The translations under genes were made by a program, and so were the position numbers. The notes beneath the pieces are model-generated. The model did no database searches. It worked only from the letters and a program-made list of their open reading frames with translations, and was not told the DNA's origin. DNA of 64,000 nucleotides from G963677185 sp963677185 (GTDB taxonomy: Bacteria > Bacillota > Syntrophomonadia > Syntrophomonadales > Syntrophomonadaceae). Positions 42,643-51,738 of the stretch are shown in pieces. Positions within the stretch are counted from its first letter, which is position 1; each line of letters starts with the position of its first letter. The stretch is taken from assembly GCA_963677185.1 (NCBI GenBank), contig OY781889.1, forward strand, positions 868,001 to 932,000, read 5' to 3'.

Positions 42643-44355
42643 GTGAGTGAGAATGCCAATCGTAATGATTTGCCGGGCAATTTTATTCAAGACATAATTG
42701 TAGAAGATCTCAAGCAGGGCAACAACGGAGGCCGGGTGCACACCCGTTTCCCGCCCGAGCCCAATGGATATCTTCATATCGGTCATGCCAAATCCATTTG
42801 CCTGAATTTCGGTCTGGCCCAGGCTAACAATGGCCTGTGCAATCTGCGTTTTGACGATACCAATCCCAGCAAGGAAGACACCGAATATGTGGACTCGATT
42901 ATTGAAGATGTCCACTGGCTGGGTTTTGACTGGGAAGAACGCCTTTATTACGCTTCCGATTTTTTCGATAAAATGTACGAGTATGCCATTCAGCTGATTA
43001 AGGCTGGCAAGGCTTATGTTTGTGATTTAAGCCCGGCTGAAGTGCGCGAATACCGGGGAACTCTTACCGAGCCCGGCAAAGAAAGCCCCTACCGCAGCCG
43101 CAGCATTGAGGAAAACCTCGACCTCTTCGAACGAATGAAAAACGGCGAGTTTGAAGATGAATCCAGGGTACTAAGGGCCAAGATCGATATGGCATCACCC
43201 AATATGAATATGCGCGATCCGGTCATATACAGAATCTTGCGGGCAACCCATCATCGTACCGGAGACAAGTGGTGCATATACCCCATGTATGATTATGCTC
43301 ACCCGCTTTCGGACTCGATTGAAGGGATCACCCATTCCGTATGCACCCTGGAATTCGCGGACCATCGCCCTTTGTACGATTGGGCCAGGGACAATGTAGA
43401 TTATTCAGAGATGTCGGATTCTGTACCGCACCAGATCGAATTCGCCCGCTTGAATCTGACCCATACAATGATGAGCAAGCGGAAGCTCAAGACCCTGGTG
43501 GAGGAAAACATTGTACAGGGCTGGGATGATCCCCGCATGCCCACTATCGCGGGGCTGAGGCGCCGTGGTTATACACCGGCGGCCATGAGGGATTTTGCGG
43601 CGCGGATCGGGGTTGCCAAGCGTGACAGTACAGTGGATATAGCCCTTCTGGAATTCTGCATCCGGGAAGACCTTAATGCCGATGCCCGGAGGGCCATGGC
43701 AGTGCTAAAGCCTCTGAAAATTGAGCTTACCAATTATCCAGCCGAACAGACCGAATGGCTGGAAACGGAGAATAATCCAGAAAAACCTGAGAGCGGGACT
43801 CATGCCATTCCGTTCGGACGGGAGCTATATATCGAACAGGAAGATTTTATGGAAGACCCGCCGAAGAAGTTTTTCAGACTGAGGCCGGGTGGAGAAATCC
43901 GGCTGAAGAGTGCTTATATTATCAAGTGCGAAGAAGTGGTAAAGGACGAAAAAACTGGCGAAGTCATTCTGTTGCGCTGTACCTATGATCCGGATTCCAG
44001 GAGCGGTGGCGCTACAGCTGGCCGCAAGGTTAAGGGCACCTGCCATTGGGTATCAGCCGCTCATGCCGTGCCGGTTGAGGTGCGTCTGTACGACCACCTG
44101 TTTACAGCGGAAAATCCTGATGACGATTCAGATGGGATGGATTTCCGGAGCAAAGTAAATCCTCTGTCGCTGCAGGTTTTGGAGCAGTGCATGGTTGAAC
44201 CGGTCCTGGCTGAATGCCAGGCTGGTGACCGGTTCCAGTTCCTGCGCCAGGGGTACTTTATAGCCGACAGCAAGGACAGCAAGCCCGGAGCACCGGTTTT
44301 TAACCGAATAGTCGGACTCAGGGACACCTGGGCCAAGCAGCTTAAAAAGCAATAA
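42643..44355 (+). CDS. glnS: Glutaminyl-tRNA synthetase
   Basis: A 570-residue class I synthetase charging tRNA-Gln directly. The HIGH motif is in PPEPNGYLHIGHAKS and the KMSK-type motif in MMSKRKLKTLV; the GlnRS-specific RFDDTNPSKE and GTHAIPFGRELYIE segments and the C-terminal beta-barrel anticodon domain are present. GTG 42643 follows AAAGGTGGG; the ATG at 42598 would add an unrelated lead. Most Firmicutes lack GlnRS and use GluRS plus GatCAB, so this gene was probably acquired. Confidence 0.95.
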   Translation: MSENANRNDLPGNFIQDIIVEDLKQGNNGGRVHTRFPPEPNGYLHIGHAKSICLNFGLAQANNGLCNLRFDDTNPSKEDTEYVDSIIEDVHWLGFDWEERLYYASDFFDKMYEYAIQLIKAGKAYVCDLSPAEVREYRGTLTEPGKESPYRSRSIEENLDLFERMKNGEFEDESRVLRAKIDMASPNMNMRDPVIYRILRATHHRTGDKWCIYPMYDYAHPLSDSIEGITHSVCTLEFADHRPLYDWARDNVDYSEMSDSVPHQIEFARLNLTHTMMSKRKLKTLVEENIVQGWDDPRMPTIAGLRRRGYTPAAMRDFAARIGVAKRDSTVDIALLEFCIREDLNADARRAMAVLKPLKIELTNYPAEQTEWLETENNPEKPESGTHAIPFGRELYIEQEDFMEDPPKKFFRLRPGGEIRLKSAYIIKCEEVVKDEKTGEVILLRCTYDPDSRSGGATAGRKVKGTCHWVSAAHAVPVEVRLYDHLFTAENPDDDSDGMDFRSKVNPLSLQVLEQCMVEPVLAECQAGDRFQFLRQGYFIADSKDSKPGAPVFNRIVGLRDTWAKQLKKQ

Positions 44356-44375
44356 ATTGTTGTTCAGCAACCATA

Positions 44376-44405
44376 AGCGGGCAGAGATTTTAATATCTGC
44401 CCGCT
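44376..44405 (+). terminator. Terminator after glnS
   Basis: AGCGGGCAGA and TCTGCCCGCT form a perfect 10-bp stem with a 10-base AT-rich loop. The following T-run is weak (CAGTGTTTATT). It separates glnS from a convergent lipoprotein gene and may serve both. Confidence 0.75.
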
Positions 44406-44439
44406 TCAGTGTTTATTAGATCAAGTCAGAAAGGAATGT

Positions 44440-45531
44440 TTAAGGTTTCATCTGGTTTGGCTTGGGCGGCTTACTGTCCGCTTGCTGAGTTTTGGCAGCA
44501 TTATGGGTATTGCCCAGATCCTGAGGATCTTCAAGGTAGACAAAACCCTTGGAATCGAAGTCTTCTTCCCATATCTCCACCAGTTCCTGCAAAGAAACAA
44601 AGCTTATTTTGCCTTCTTTTTGCAGGGTTTTTAACTGGCCGATTTCTGCTTTCAATTCCGCCAGGTCCTCTTTAAGGTAACCCTGGTTAAACATAATGCA
44701 TGCCGTGTAACACTGTCCGGCAGGAGCTTCACCCTGCTCGATCTTGTCCACCAGGTTGTATATATCGTCGATTTCTCCAGTGTAGCGTCCGATGGCGGGA
44801 ATCGTAACTCCATCCTGGTTGACGTAATAATTGGCGCTGTCCTTGGGCCACCAGATGCCGCTGCTGACTGGTTCATCAACATGGCCAGGCGTGCCACCGC
44901 CCCAAATGTATTCGGCAGTCCAGGAATATGGATAGTTAATGCCCTTGAAAGGCTTCAGAAAACGCTCCAACTGGCAAAGATTTTCCGGGGCAGCAATTAG
45001 TCCGCCCGCGATGTTGCTGGGCTTGACACCGCAGGCATCCAGCAGGTAAGCGACATCAGCATAGTTATACTTGTGTTCATGGGAATGGGGATCGATTTCC
45101 ATGTTAAGGTCTTCGGACAGATAGCGCAGGATGTTTTTACCATTAGTCTGGGACTGCATTTCCGGGGTTTCAAATTTTTGCATGGCTGTCATAAAAGCCC
45201 AATCCGGCTGCAGATTGAAGCGCAATTCGTTCTGCCGGCAGAGCCTGGCAAGGTCAAGCAGGTCCTGGCGGGCAGATGCAAAGCTGTCAGCCTGCTGCGG
45301 GAAGCTTTCTTCAAAATGAATTACAATGCTTACATATACGGGAGTGGGTATGCTTTTTGATGATGGAACTTCGTTGCGGTCAGTCCCGTTTATGAGCGAA
45401 CTGAACCAGTCAGGCAGGCCGGACAGCTGCGATGTGTAAGCCTGCATGCTTGAGCATCCGGCTGCTGGCAGGCAAATGACCGCGATCACGACCAGTAACA
45501 GCAGGATTCGTAAATGACTCAATCGGCGCAT
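44440..45531 (-). CDS. Lipoprotein with polysaccharide-deacetylase-like features
   Basis: A 363-residue predicted lipoprotein (LPAAGCSS, Cys near 26). The mature part begins with a strand VYVSIVIHFEESF and has DPHSHEHKYNYADV near residue 150, an arrangement like the metal-binding motifs of NodB-type deacetylases, though the usual TFDDG motif is not seen. GINYPYSWTAEYIWGGGTPG and a conserved WWPKDS follow. I treat carbohydrate deacetylation as a possibility only. The C-terminus is a proline/lysine tail. GGAGGAG lies ahead of the ATG. Confidence 0.6.
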   Translation of the reverse strand: MRRLSHLRILLLLVVIAVICLPAAGCSSMQAYTSQLSGLPDWFSSLINGTDRNEVPSSKSIPTPVYVSIVIHFEESFPQQADSFASARQDLLDLARLCRQNELRFNLQPDWAFMTAMQKFETPEMQSQTNGKNILRYLSEDLNMEIDPHSHEHKYNYADVAYLLDACGVKPSNIAGGLIAAPENLCQLERFLKPFKGINYPYSWTAEYIWGGGTPGHVDEPVSSGIWWPKDSANYYVNQDGVTIPAIGRYTGEIDDIYNLVDKIEQGEAPAGQCYTACIMFNQGYLKEDLAELKAEIGQLKTLQKEGKISFVSLQELVEIWEEDFDSKGFVYLEDPQDLGNTHNAAKTQQADSKPPKPNQMKP

Positions 45532-45641
45532 AGTGATCTCCTCCTCGTGGATTTTCCTGAGCTAATGATAAGCGGGAGATATGGTAGAATTGTGAGAAAA
45601 CCACGGAAATTTCCGGATGCTGTCCAGGAAGGTGACGCTAT

Positions 45642-45971
45642 ATGAACATATATGATTTGCCGAATGAGCTTTCCGGGGAGGAAACCCTGGAAGTATTATG
45701 GACCGGGGCAAGCGTCCATATTGAACGGATTGTCTCTAACGGGCAGGTATCTCCGCCGGGTTTCTGGTATGATCAGCCCGGAGACGAATGGTGTATCTTG
45801 CTGCAAGGCCAAGCGGTTATTGCCTGGGAAAAAGGACGTAAACAAGAAATGAACGCTGGGGATTATCTATTCATCCCGGCACATGCCAGGCACCGGGTGG
45901 AGTACACATCGTCCGATCCGCCCTGTATATGGCTGGCGGTTCATTCCGCATTGGTTGAGGAAGCCAGATAA
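45642..45971 (+). CDS. Single-domain cupin protein
   Basis: A 109-residue cupin. Motif 1 is represented by PPGFWYDQPGDEWCILLQGQ and motif 2 by AGDYLFIPAHARHRVEYT; several metal-ligand positions are kept (Glu in DEW, His in HARHR). Small cupins of this type are often of unknown substrate. A GGAAGGTGA site precedes the ATG. It stands alone between a lipoprotein and a minus-strand small gene. Confidence 0.8.
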   Translation: MNIYDLPNELSGEETLEVLWTGASVHIERIVSNGQVSPPGFWYDQPGDEWCILLQGQAVIAWEKGRKQEMNAGDYLFIPAHARHRVEYTSSDPPCIWLAVHSALVEEAR

Positions 45972-46060
45972 AAAATGGGAACATAATTGCCATTCCCTGG
46001 CGGTCCATTATTATGGTATCCGTCAGCCGGCAATATGTCCCCGGTGTATTCGGAGCGGTA

Positions 46061-46321
46061 TTAACGGAAAAGATCCATCAGACCGCCAGCTGCATCTTTC
46101 AGATCATCCAGGTTAATATCTTCGCCTTTCTCCTTTTTATCCCACAAATTCAAAGCCGTTTTCAGCAATCCGACCTCGTCTTCATCCAGGGGAATGTCGA
46201 AGCGGTTCAGAATCTCCAACAGGGCGTCGTCGTCGCGATTATTGATAACTGACATAACTTCGTCCTTAAGATCCGTGTTGGCCATGATCTTGCCAGCGAT
46301 TTCCGTAACATTTACTGACAT
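46061..46321 (-). CDS. Small Nif11-like protein with GG motif
   Basis: An 86-residue acidic protein. AGKIMANTDLKDEVMSVINN, then DDDALLEILNRFDIPLDEDEV resembles the Nif11/nitrile-hydratase-like leader fold, and the C-terminal DDLKDAAGG looks like the double-glycine end of such leaders. Only six residues (LMDLFR) follow, so if it is a peptide precursor the core is almost absent. The ATG at 46321 follows AAAGGAGG; the longer frame to 46384 has no site. No maturation enzyme or exporter is nearby. It could instead be a free-standing acidic helical protein. Confidence 0.55.
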   Translation of the reverse strand: MSVNVTEIAGKIMANTDLKDEVMSVINNRDDDALLEILNRFDIPLDEDEVGLLKTALNLWDKKEKGEDINLDDLKDAAGGLMDLFR

Positions 46322-46638
46322 TCTTTCATCCTCCTTTGTAGATTTGTTGAATATCCTATCCGGATGTTTGCAGGTCGGCTCCATCCGGTTTCAGGATCAC
46401 ACATGTGAATAAATCCAGCCAAATGCAATGAGCATGTGGCTAAGTATGACATCCAGCGATTCCGAGTTGCTGTGTAGAAGCAGTAAAATGGTATGATTAT
46501 TGATTAATTTTATCACACTGGGATTAGCTGAGTCATGTTTAAGTGTACCAAGCCAGGAGACCCATTAAGGCTGTGCTGTGGTAATATATGAGCATAGCGC
46601 AGCCTGACCCGCGTTGCGTATAACGTGAAAGGTTTTTT
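46322..46638. other. Divergent intergenic region
   Basis: No gene is visible in these 317 bases. They hold the divergent starts of the small Nif11-like gene and the membrane phosphoesterase gene. A near-perfect 10-bp stem, AGGCTGTGCT (46568-46577) with AGCGCAGCCT (46596-46605), lies about 35 bases before the phosphoesterase start and could fold in its 5' leader. Confidence 0.5.
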
Positions 46639-47787
46639 GTGATAATGCAATACCTGATATTTTTCGTTATAGTATTTCTAATATTCAGCCTGACTAACTG
46701 GTATATAGGCGTCCGGAGCTGGCAAGCCCTGATGGCCTGGTTCCCGGCGGCCGATCACCGCATCTTCATTGGCGTTTTCTGCCTGCTGAGCTTTTCTTAC
46801 CTGCTGGGCAGGGTTGGCGCACGATTTTTACCTGGAGCAGCGGCCAACTTTATGACCATAGCCGGTTCATACTGGATGGCAGTTATGTTCTATGGATTCC
46901 TTATTCTATTATTCATCGACATATTAAGGTTAGTTAATCATTTTACCGGCCTTGTTACCCCGGATATCATTATATTGAAGATACTAGGAGCCGCAGTTCT
47001 GCTGGTTATAGTATCGATAATTGGGTTGGGCGCCTGGAATGCCCGGCATCCCGTAGTAACCCATTATGATGTCACCATATCCAAACAAGCCGGCAATATG
47101 GAATCCGTAAAAATAGTCATGGTAAGCGACATACACGCCGGATTAATCTTGAATAACGGGCGTCTGGCCGGCCTGGTGGATCTAATCAATGCGCAGAACC
47201 CGGACGTAGTTTTGCTCGCAGGAGACATGATTGACGAAGATGTAACTCTGTTTGCGGAAGAGAAGATGGCCGAAAACTTTTGCCGCCTCCAGGCTCCTTT
47301 GGGGGTATTCGCATGCCTGGGCAATCACGAGTATTATGCAGGCAATGTCAGCGATATTGAACAGTACTTAAAGCGGGGGCAGGTGGTTCTTCTAAGGGAT
47401 CAGACGGCTGAGATTGCTCCGGGCATAGTCGTTGTGGGGCGAGAAAACGCAGAACAGCGAATAGAAGGGTCGGCTGAGCTGGTATCATTGGAAGATATCC
47501 TGACGGGCATCGACAAGAATAAAACCCTGATTGCGCTCGACCATATACCGTCCCGGCTTGGCGAAGCCCAAAGCGCCGGGGTGGATCTATTGCTCTGCGG
47601 CCATACCCATGACGGGCAGCTCTGGCCCAATAATTATCTGACCAGCAAGATTTTCCCGATCAGTTATGGATACCTGCAGAATGGCGCCTTTAATGCCATC
47701 GTATCCAGCGGCTTTGGCACCTGGGGACCGCCGGTCAGGGTGGGTAACAGGGCTGAAATAGTGGATATTACAGTTCATTTTGAATAG
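46639..47787 (+). CDS. Membrane-anchored metallophosphoesterase
   Basis: A 382-residue protein with about four membrane helices in residues 1-135 and a calcineurin-like phosphoesterase domain: VSDIHAGLILNN, LLAGDMIDED, CLGNHEYYAGN and CGHTHDGQLWP, a full set of dimetal ligands. It matches the YaeI/YkuE-like class of membrane phosphoesterases, whose best studied members act on lipid substrates. The GTG at 46639 has AAAGG six bases upstream; an ATG two codons later is also possible. Confidence 0.88.
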   Translation: MIMQYLIFFVIVFLIFSLTNWYIGVRSWQALMAWFPAADHRIFIGVFCLLSFSYLLGRVGARFLPGAAANFMTIAGSYWMAVMFYGFLILLFIDILRLVNHFTGLVTPDIIILKILGAAVLLVIVSIIGLGAWNARHPVVTHYDVTISKQAGNMESVKIVMVSDIHAGLILNNGRLAGLVDLINAQNPDVVLLAGDMIDEDVTLFAEEKMAENFCRLQAPLGVFACLGNHEYYAGNVSDIEQYLKRGQVVLLRDQTAEIAPGIVVVGRENAEQRIEGSAELVSLEDILTGIDKNKTLIALDHIPSRLGEAQSAGVDLLLCGHTHDGQLWPNNYLTSKIFPISYGYLQNGAFNAIVSSGFGTWGPPVRVGNRAEIVDITVHFE

Positions 47788-47819
47788 GATACATGCAATG
47801 TTTGGAAAGGAGGATGGTT

Positions 47820-48938
47820 ATGAAACTGCGTGACTTCAAGCTGGAGAGATTCTTTGCCGCGCACGAATTCGAAGCTCCTTTTGTAATGTGCTCTTCTGAC
47901 TGCGAATCTTTTTCCATTCAAAAAATACTGGCCCTGGAGCCGGGAGTGGAAGGGGAGTTCCGAAATCAGTGGCTGGGATATACAGACAGCAAAGGCAGCG
48001 CTCACCTGCGCCGCGAGATTGCCTCCATGTATGAAAAAATCGAGGCCCGTCAGGTTCTGGTTCATGCCGGCGCGGAGGAGGCTATTTTTAATTTCTTTAA
48101 CGCCATCCTGGAACCGGGCGATCATATCATCGTTGAGTCCCCTTGTTACCAGTCGCTTGAAGAAGTGCCCATGGCCATAGGAGCCCAGGTCAGCCGCTGG
48201 TCATTACAAGAAAATGAAGGCCGCTGGCAGCTGGACATGAAGGCTCTGCCGGGATTATTGAAGCCTCGCACCCGGGCTTTGATTATTAACAGCCCTCACA
48301 ATCCCACCGGACACCATATGACTCGCGATGAGTTTCAGCATACCATAGATTTTTGCCAGACCAACAAGCTGCTTTTACTGTCCGATGAAGTATATAAATT
48401 CCTGGAATACTCGGAAGAACAGCGTTTGCCCTGGGCCAGCGACCTTTATGAAAACGCCGTTTCGCTGGGAGTGATGTCGAAATCATTCGGCCTGGCAGGA
48501 TTGCGCATCGGTTGGATCGCCACCCGCAATGCGGATCTATACAACAAAATGGCGGCCATTAAGGACTATACTTCTATATGCAACAGTGCCCCGTCCGAAT
48601 TCCTGGCCCGAATCGCCCTGCGCAACCGCCGCCACATTTTGGAACGCAATAACAAGGTTATTACCGGAAACCTGAAATACTTGCGGGATTGCATGAGCCG
48701 CAACAGCACGATTTTGCATTGGAATCCGCCGCAGGCTGGACCCATGGCCTTCCCCCGGCTCAAGTCGAATGCGGATGCCGGATTGTTCGCAGAAGATTTG
48801 TTGGCCCGTAAAAGAGTCCTGGTCTTGCCTGGCGAGTGTTATGATATGCCCGCCCATTTCAGGATCGGTTTCGGCCGTATGAATTTTAAAGAATGCCTGG
48901 ACAATTTCGAGGAATACCTGCAGGAAATGAAAAAATAA
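47820..48938 (+). CDS. Class I/II PLP aminotransferase
   Basis: A 372-residue fold-type I enzyme. The NSPHNPTGHHM motif, LLSDEVYKFLEY (Asp and Tyr contacting PLP), the lysine in GVMSKSFGLAGLRIGW and a C-terminal Arg in FRIGFGRMNF are intact. It resembles capreomycidine-synthase-like and aspartate-type aminotransferases; the substrate cannot be told. The ATG at 47820 follows AAAGGAGG by six bases. It starts 32 bases after the phosphoesterase, so co-transcription is likely. Confidence 0.85.
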   Translation: MKLRDFKLERFFAAHEFEAPFVMCSSDCESFSIQKILALEPGVEGEFRNQWLGYTDSKGSAHLRREIASMYEKIEARQVLVHAGAEEAIFNFFNAILEPGDHIIVESPCYQSLEEVPMAIGAQVSRWSLQENEGRWQLDMKALPGLLKPRTRALIINSPHNPTGHHMTRDEFQHTIDFCQTNKLLLLSDEVYKFLEYSEEQRLPWASDLYENAVSLGVMSKSFGLAGLRIGWIATRNADLYNKMAAIKDYTSICNSAPSEFLARIALRNRRHILERNNKVITGNLKYLRDCMSRNSTILHWNPPQAGPMAFPRLKSNADAGLFAEDLLARKRVLVLPGECYDMPAHFRIGFGRMNFKECLDNFEEYLQEMKK

Positions 48939-48977
48939 GGTTTAGTTTTGACAGGATCCTCACCGGGAAAAGAGCAA

Positions 48978-48991
48978 GGGGGCTGTCCCCC
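48978..48991. terminator. G/C hairpin between convergent genes
   Basis: GGGGG, CTGT, CCCCC, followed by four more C. It lies between the convergent aminotransferase and oleD genes and could end transcription from either side, though no T-run follows. It resembles the GGGGACAGTCCCC palindrome at 28311-28323. Confidence 0.4.
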
Positions 48992-49001
48992 CCCCAGGCT
49001 A

Positions 49002-50015
49002 TCATAGCGGCAGGCGGCCTGGTTCGGCCATCAGCCATTCCACAGTGCGTTTTAATGCTTCATCTGTCGGAACCTTCGCGTCATAGCCGAAATCACGGCG
49101 GGCGGCGCTCTGGTCAAACCAGTGCGATGTGGCTAATTGGGCGGCCAGAAATGGAGTTATGCTGGGATCGCCGGCCAGGTGCAAAAGGTCATGCGCCTTT
49201 TCCACAAAATAGCCGGCGGTTTTAGCGATCGGCAGGCTGACTTTGCGGCGTACCGGCGGAGCTCCGGCCAGGCGGCCCAGCTCGCAAATAAAGCCCTTCC
49301 ACAGCAGGACCGGTTCGTTTTGAGAAATGAAGTAGGCTTTGCCGACCAGCGGAGAGCCGGCTTTGAGGGCATCTGCCGCCATAATGTGGCCGGCAGCTAC
49401 ATTTTCCACATAACTGATATCCACTTTATTGGTTCCATCGCCGACCTGGGGCAGTTTGCCTTGAATGAGCCGCGCCAGGAGCCGTGGAGTCAGGTGGGGA
49501 TCGCGCGGGCCGAAAATGAGATGCGGACGCAGCGAACAGGTGGACATTTGAGCCGGGTCGGTCTTCAGAACCATTTGTTCAGCCATGGCCTTGGTCTTCG
49601 GATAATGGGCCAGGTATTTGTCAGGATAGGGATAAGTCCCGTCCACTCCAACCAGATCATGGCTGCCGAAAACCACTGACGGCGACGAAGTATAGACAAA
49701 TGCAGGCACTTCCGCTTTGAGAGCCGCCTGCAGGCAGTTCTGGGTTCCCAGTACATTATTCTGGTAGTATTCTTCATAAAGGCCCCAGGCGCCAGCTTTG
49801 GCAGCCGTATGTATGACTACGTCGAGGCCTTTCATGGCGTCTCCGCAGTCTGCAGATTTTGATAGATCATGGCAGAAGCAGCGCACCCCCATGGCTTCCA
49901 GCTCTGGGTAAGCGCCGCGGGCTATCATGCGCACTTCATCTCCGCGCTCCAGCAGTTTTTCTACGATGTACCGGCCTAGAAAGCCGCCGCCGCCGGTAAC
50001 CAGTATCTTTTTCAC
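49002..50015 (-). CDS. oleD: OleD: 2-alkyl-3-ketoalkanoate reductase
   Basis: A 337-residue extended SDR. The NAD(P) loop is VTGGGGFLGRYIVEKLLERG and the catalytic pair YxxxK lies in AHYPKTKAMAEQ. In the known pathway OleD reduces the 2-alkyl-3-ketoacid made by OleA to the 2-alkyl-3-hydroxyacid with NADPH. Alone it would look like a 3-beta-hydroxysteroid dehydrogenase-type SDR; the oleA, oleB and oleC genes directly upstream fix the assignment. It ends the operon, 61 bases after oleC. Confidence 0.88.
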   Translation of the reverse strand: MKKILVTGGGGFLGRYIVEKLLERGDEVRMIARGAYPELEAMGVRCFCHDLSKSADCGDAMKGLDVVIHTAAKAGAWGLYEEYYQNNVLGTQNCLQAALKAEVPAFVYTSSPSVVFGSHDLVGVDGTYPYPDKYLAHYPKTKAMAEQMVLKTDPAQMSTCSLRPHLIFGPRDPHLTPRLLARLIQGKLPQVGDGTNKVDISYVENVAAGHIMAADALKAGSPLVGKAYFISQNEPVLLWKGFICELGRLAGAPPVRRKVSLPIAKTAGYFVEKAHDLLHLAGDPSITPFLAAQLATSHWFDQSAARRDFGYDAKVPTDEALKRTVEWLMAEPGRLPL

Positions 50016-50076
50016 ATTCTCACTCCCATTCGCCGCGTATTGGAATCAAAAACATCTGCGTTGATGGAACACTAAA

Positions 50077-51738
50077 TCATCGGCTGATCTGCTGTGCAGC
50101 CCAAACCGCCAGCTTTTCTCGCTGAATCTTGGCATTGTGCCGCACATCCATAGGAAAACCCGGGTGAAATAGTATTTGCTGTATGGAGGCGGTCAGAGAA
50201 TTGTCCGCTCCCAGCTGGAAAAGCTCCTGGCGCATTTTCTTTTGCTCATCAGCAGTGGCAGGAAACTTGCCAGGCCAGCATTCAACACACAGCACCGGAG
50301 TCTGCTGTCCCATGGGTCCCAAACCCACCAGAGCGGTCCTGGAGACTGCCGGATGATGATTGAAAATGGCTTCGCATTGCACCGGCAGCATTACTCCCTT
50401 CGCAGTGCCGACGCGGTGAGCCTTGCGGCCACCAAACCAGAGGCGCCCCTTGGAATCGAAATATCCCGTATCTCCCATCCGGTGCCACATGCCATCGATA
50501 TCGGGGATTTTCGACCGGGCGGTTTCCAGAGGGCGATGCAGGTACTCCCTGGTTACACAGGCGCCCTTGACTGCGACTTCACCGATTTCGCCATCGGGAA
50601 CCAGCAGGCTGTCATCCCACTTTTCAATGGGATCGTCGGTTATACGAATAATCCGGATATCAACCCCTTCCAGGGGATAACCCACGCAGTACCCTCCTCC
50701 GGCATCGCTCATAGCAGCGGTTTCCTCCAGGATCTCACGTCCGTTCATATTGGTCATAGGCAGGGCTTCAGTAGCGCCGAAGGGGGTAAAAACCTGCCCA
50801 TCCACCAGGACATCCTTCAAATCCTCAATAAGGAACGGGGGTACCGGAGCCCCGGCCATGATAATCCGTTGCAGAGAGGGAAGTTTGATATTTTCAGACT
50901 TGCAGTAGGCCGCGACCTTTTTCCAGATCGTAGGCGAACCAAAGCTGGTGCTGATCCCGTGAGTCTGGATGGCATCCACCAGGTAAGCCGGGTCAACTGT
51001 TGCCGGATGGGTAAAATCCATGTTGGGGAAAATCGTGGTTATGCCGAAGGCTGGATTGAACAGAGCCAGGATCGGCAGGCAGGGCAGGTCGATTAAATCT
51101 TCCGAATAGCCAATTCCGTCCCGGAGCATGTCAACCTGGGCTGCAAACATGCCATGCAGGTATACTACTCCTTTGGGAATGCCGGTGCTGCCGGAAGTAA
51201 AGGCGACAGCCGCCTCGCTCTCTGCGGTAGTATTGGCCACCGGGCAGGTTCCATTTTGTTTGGAAGCCAATTCGGCAAGTGTAGCACCGCCCAGGTATTT
51301 TCTTTTTCCCACGGTTACCCAGTGGGTAATATGTTTGAAGGCGCCCGGGAAAGCCAGGCGCAGCACGTAAGCTTTAGGAATGCCAATAAAGGCGGTTGGT
51401 TCGGTTTCCTTGATGCACTGCAGCAAATCCTTGCGCGGCATGCCCGGATCTATGAACACCGGTACAGCACCCATGCGCAGCAGTGCGAAGGTAATCGCAA
51501 TAAAATCAATACTGGCCGGAACCAGCATCATGGTTCGTTGACCCTCTTTAATGCCGAAGGCTTTCAATCCCAGAGCATAGCGGTCCACAGTCTGGTCCAA
51601 CTGTTCATAGGAAAGCTGGGTAAAGGTAGAAAGCCCGTTTACGTCGCGGCCTACCGGAAATATGACGGCAGGCCGGTAAGGTCTGGCAGCAGCAGTGGCT
51701 CTTAAGCCCTGGGTTACATTTACTATTTGTTCTGGCAT
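50077..51738 (-). CDS. oleC: OleC: ATP-dependent beta-lactone synthetase
   Basis: A 553-residue ANL-superfamily enzyme. The AMP-binding motif is VAFTSGSTGIPKGVVYLHG, with GATEALPMTNMNG (A5-like) and RMGDTGYFDSKGRLWFGGR following. OleC activates the beta-hydroxy acid with ATP and closes a beta-lactone, instead of forming a CoA ester. The C-terminal domain has a lysine-containing HNAKIQREKL, the place of the usual catalytic lysine. The ATG overlaps the end of oleB by 16 bases, a sign of coupled translation. Confidence 0.9.
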   Translation of the reverse strand: MPEQIVNVTQGLRATAAARPYRPAVIFPVGRDVNGLSTFTQLSYEQLDQTVDRYALGLKAFGIKEGQRTMMLVPASIDFIAITFALLRMGAVPVFIDPGMPRKDLLQCIKETEPTAFIGIPKAYVLRLAFPGAFKHITHWVTVGKRKYLGGATLAELASKQNGTCPVANTTAESEAAVAFTSGSTGIPKGVVYLHGMFAAQVDMLRDGIGYSEDLIDLPCLPILALFNPAFGITTIFPNMDFTHPATVDPAYLVDAIQTHGISTSFGSPTIWKKVAAYCKSENIKLPSLQRIIMAGAPVPPFLIEDLKDVLVDGQVFTPFGATEALPMTNMNGREILEETAAMSDAGGGYCVGYPLEGVDIRIIRITDDPIEKWDDSLLVPDGEIGEVAVKGACVTREYLHRPLETARSKIPDIDGMWHRMGDTGYFDSKGRLWFGGRKAHRVGTAKGVMLPVQCEAIFNHHPAVSRTALVGLGPMGQQTPVLCVECWPGKFPATADEQKKMRQELFQLGADNSLTASIQQILFHPGFPMDVRHNAKIQREKLAVWAAQQISR

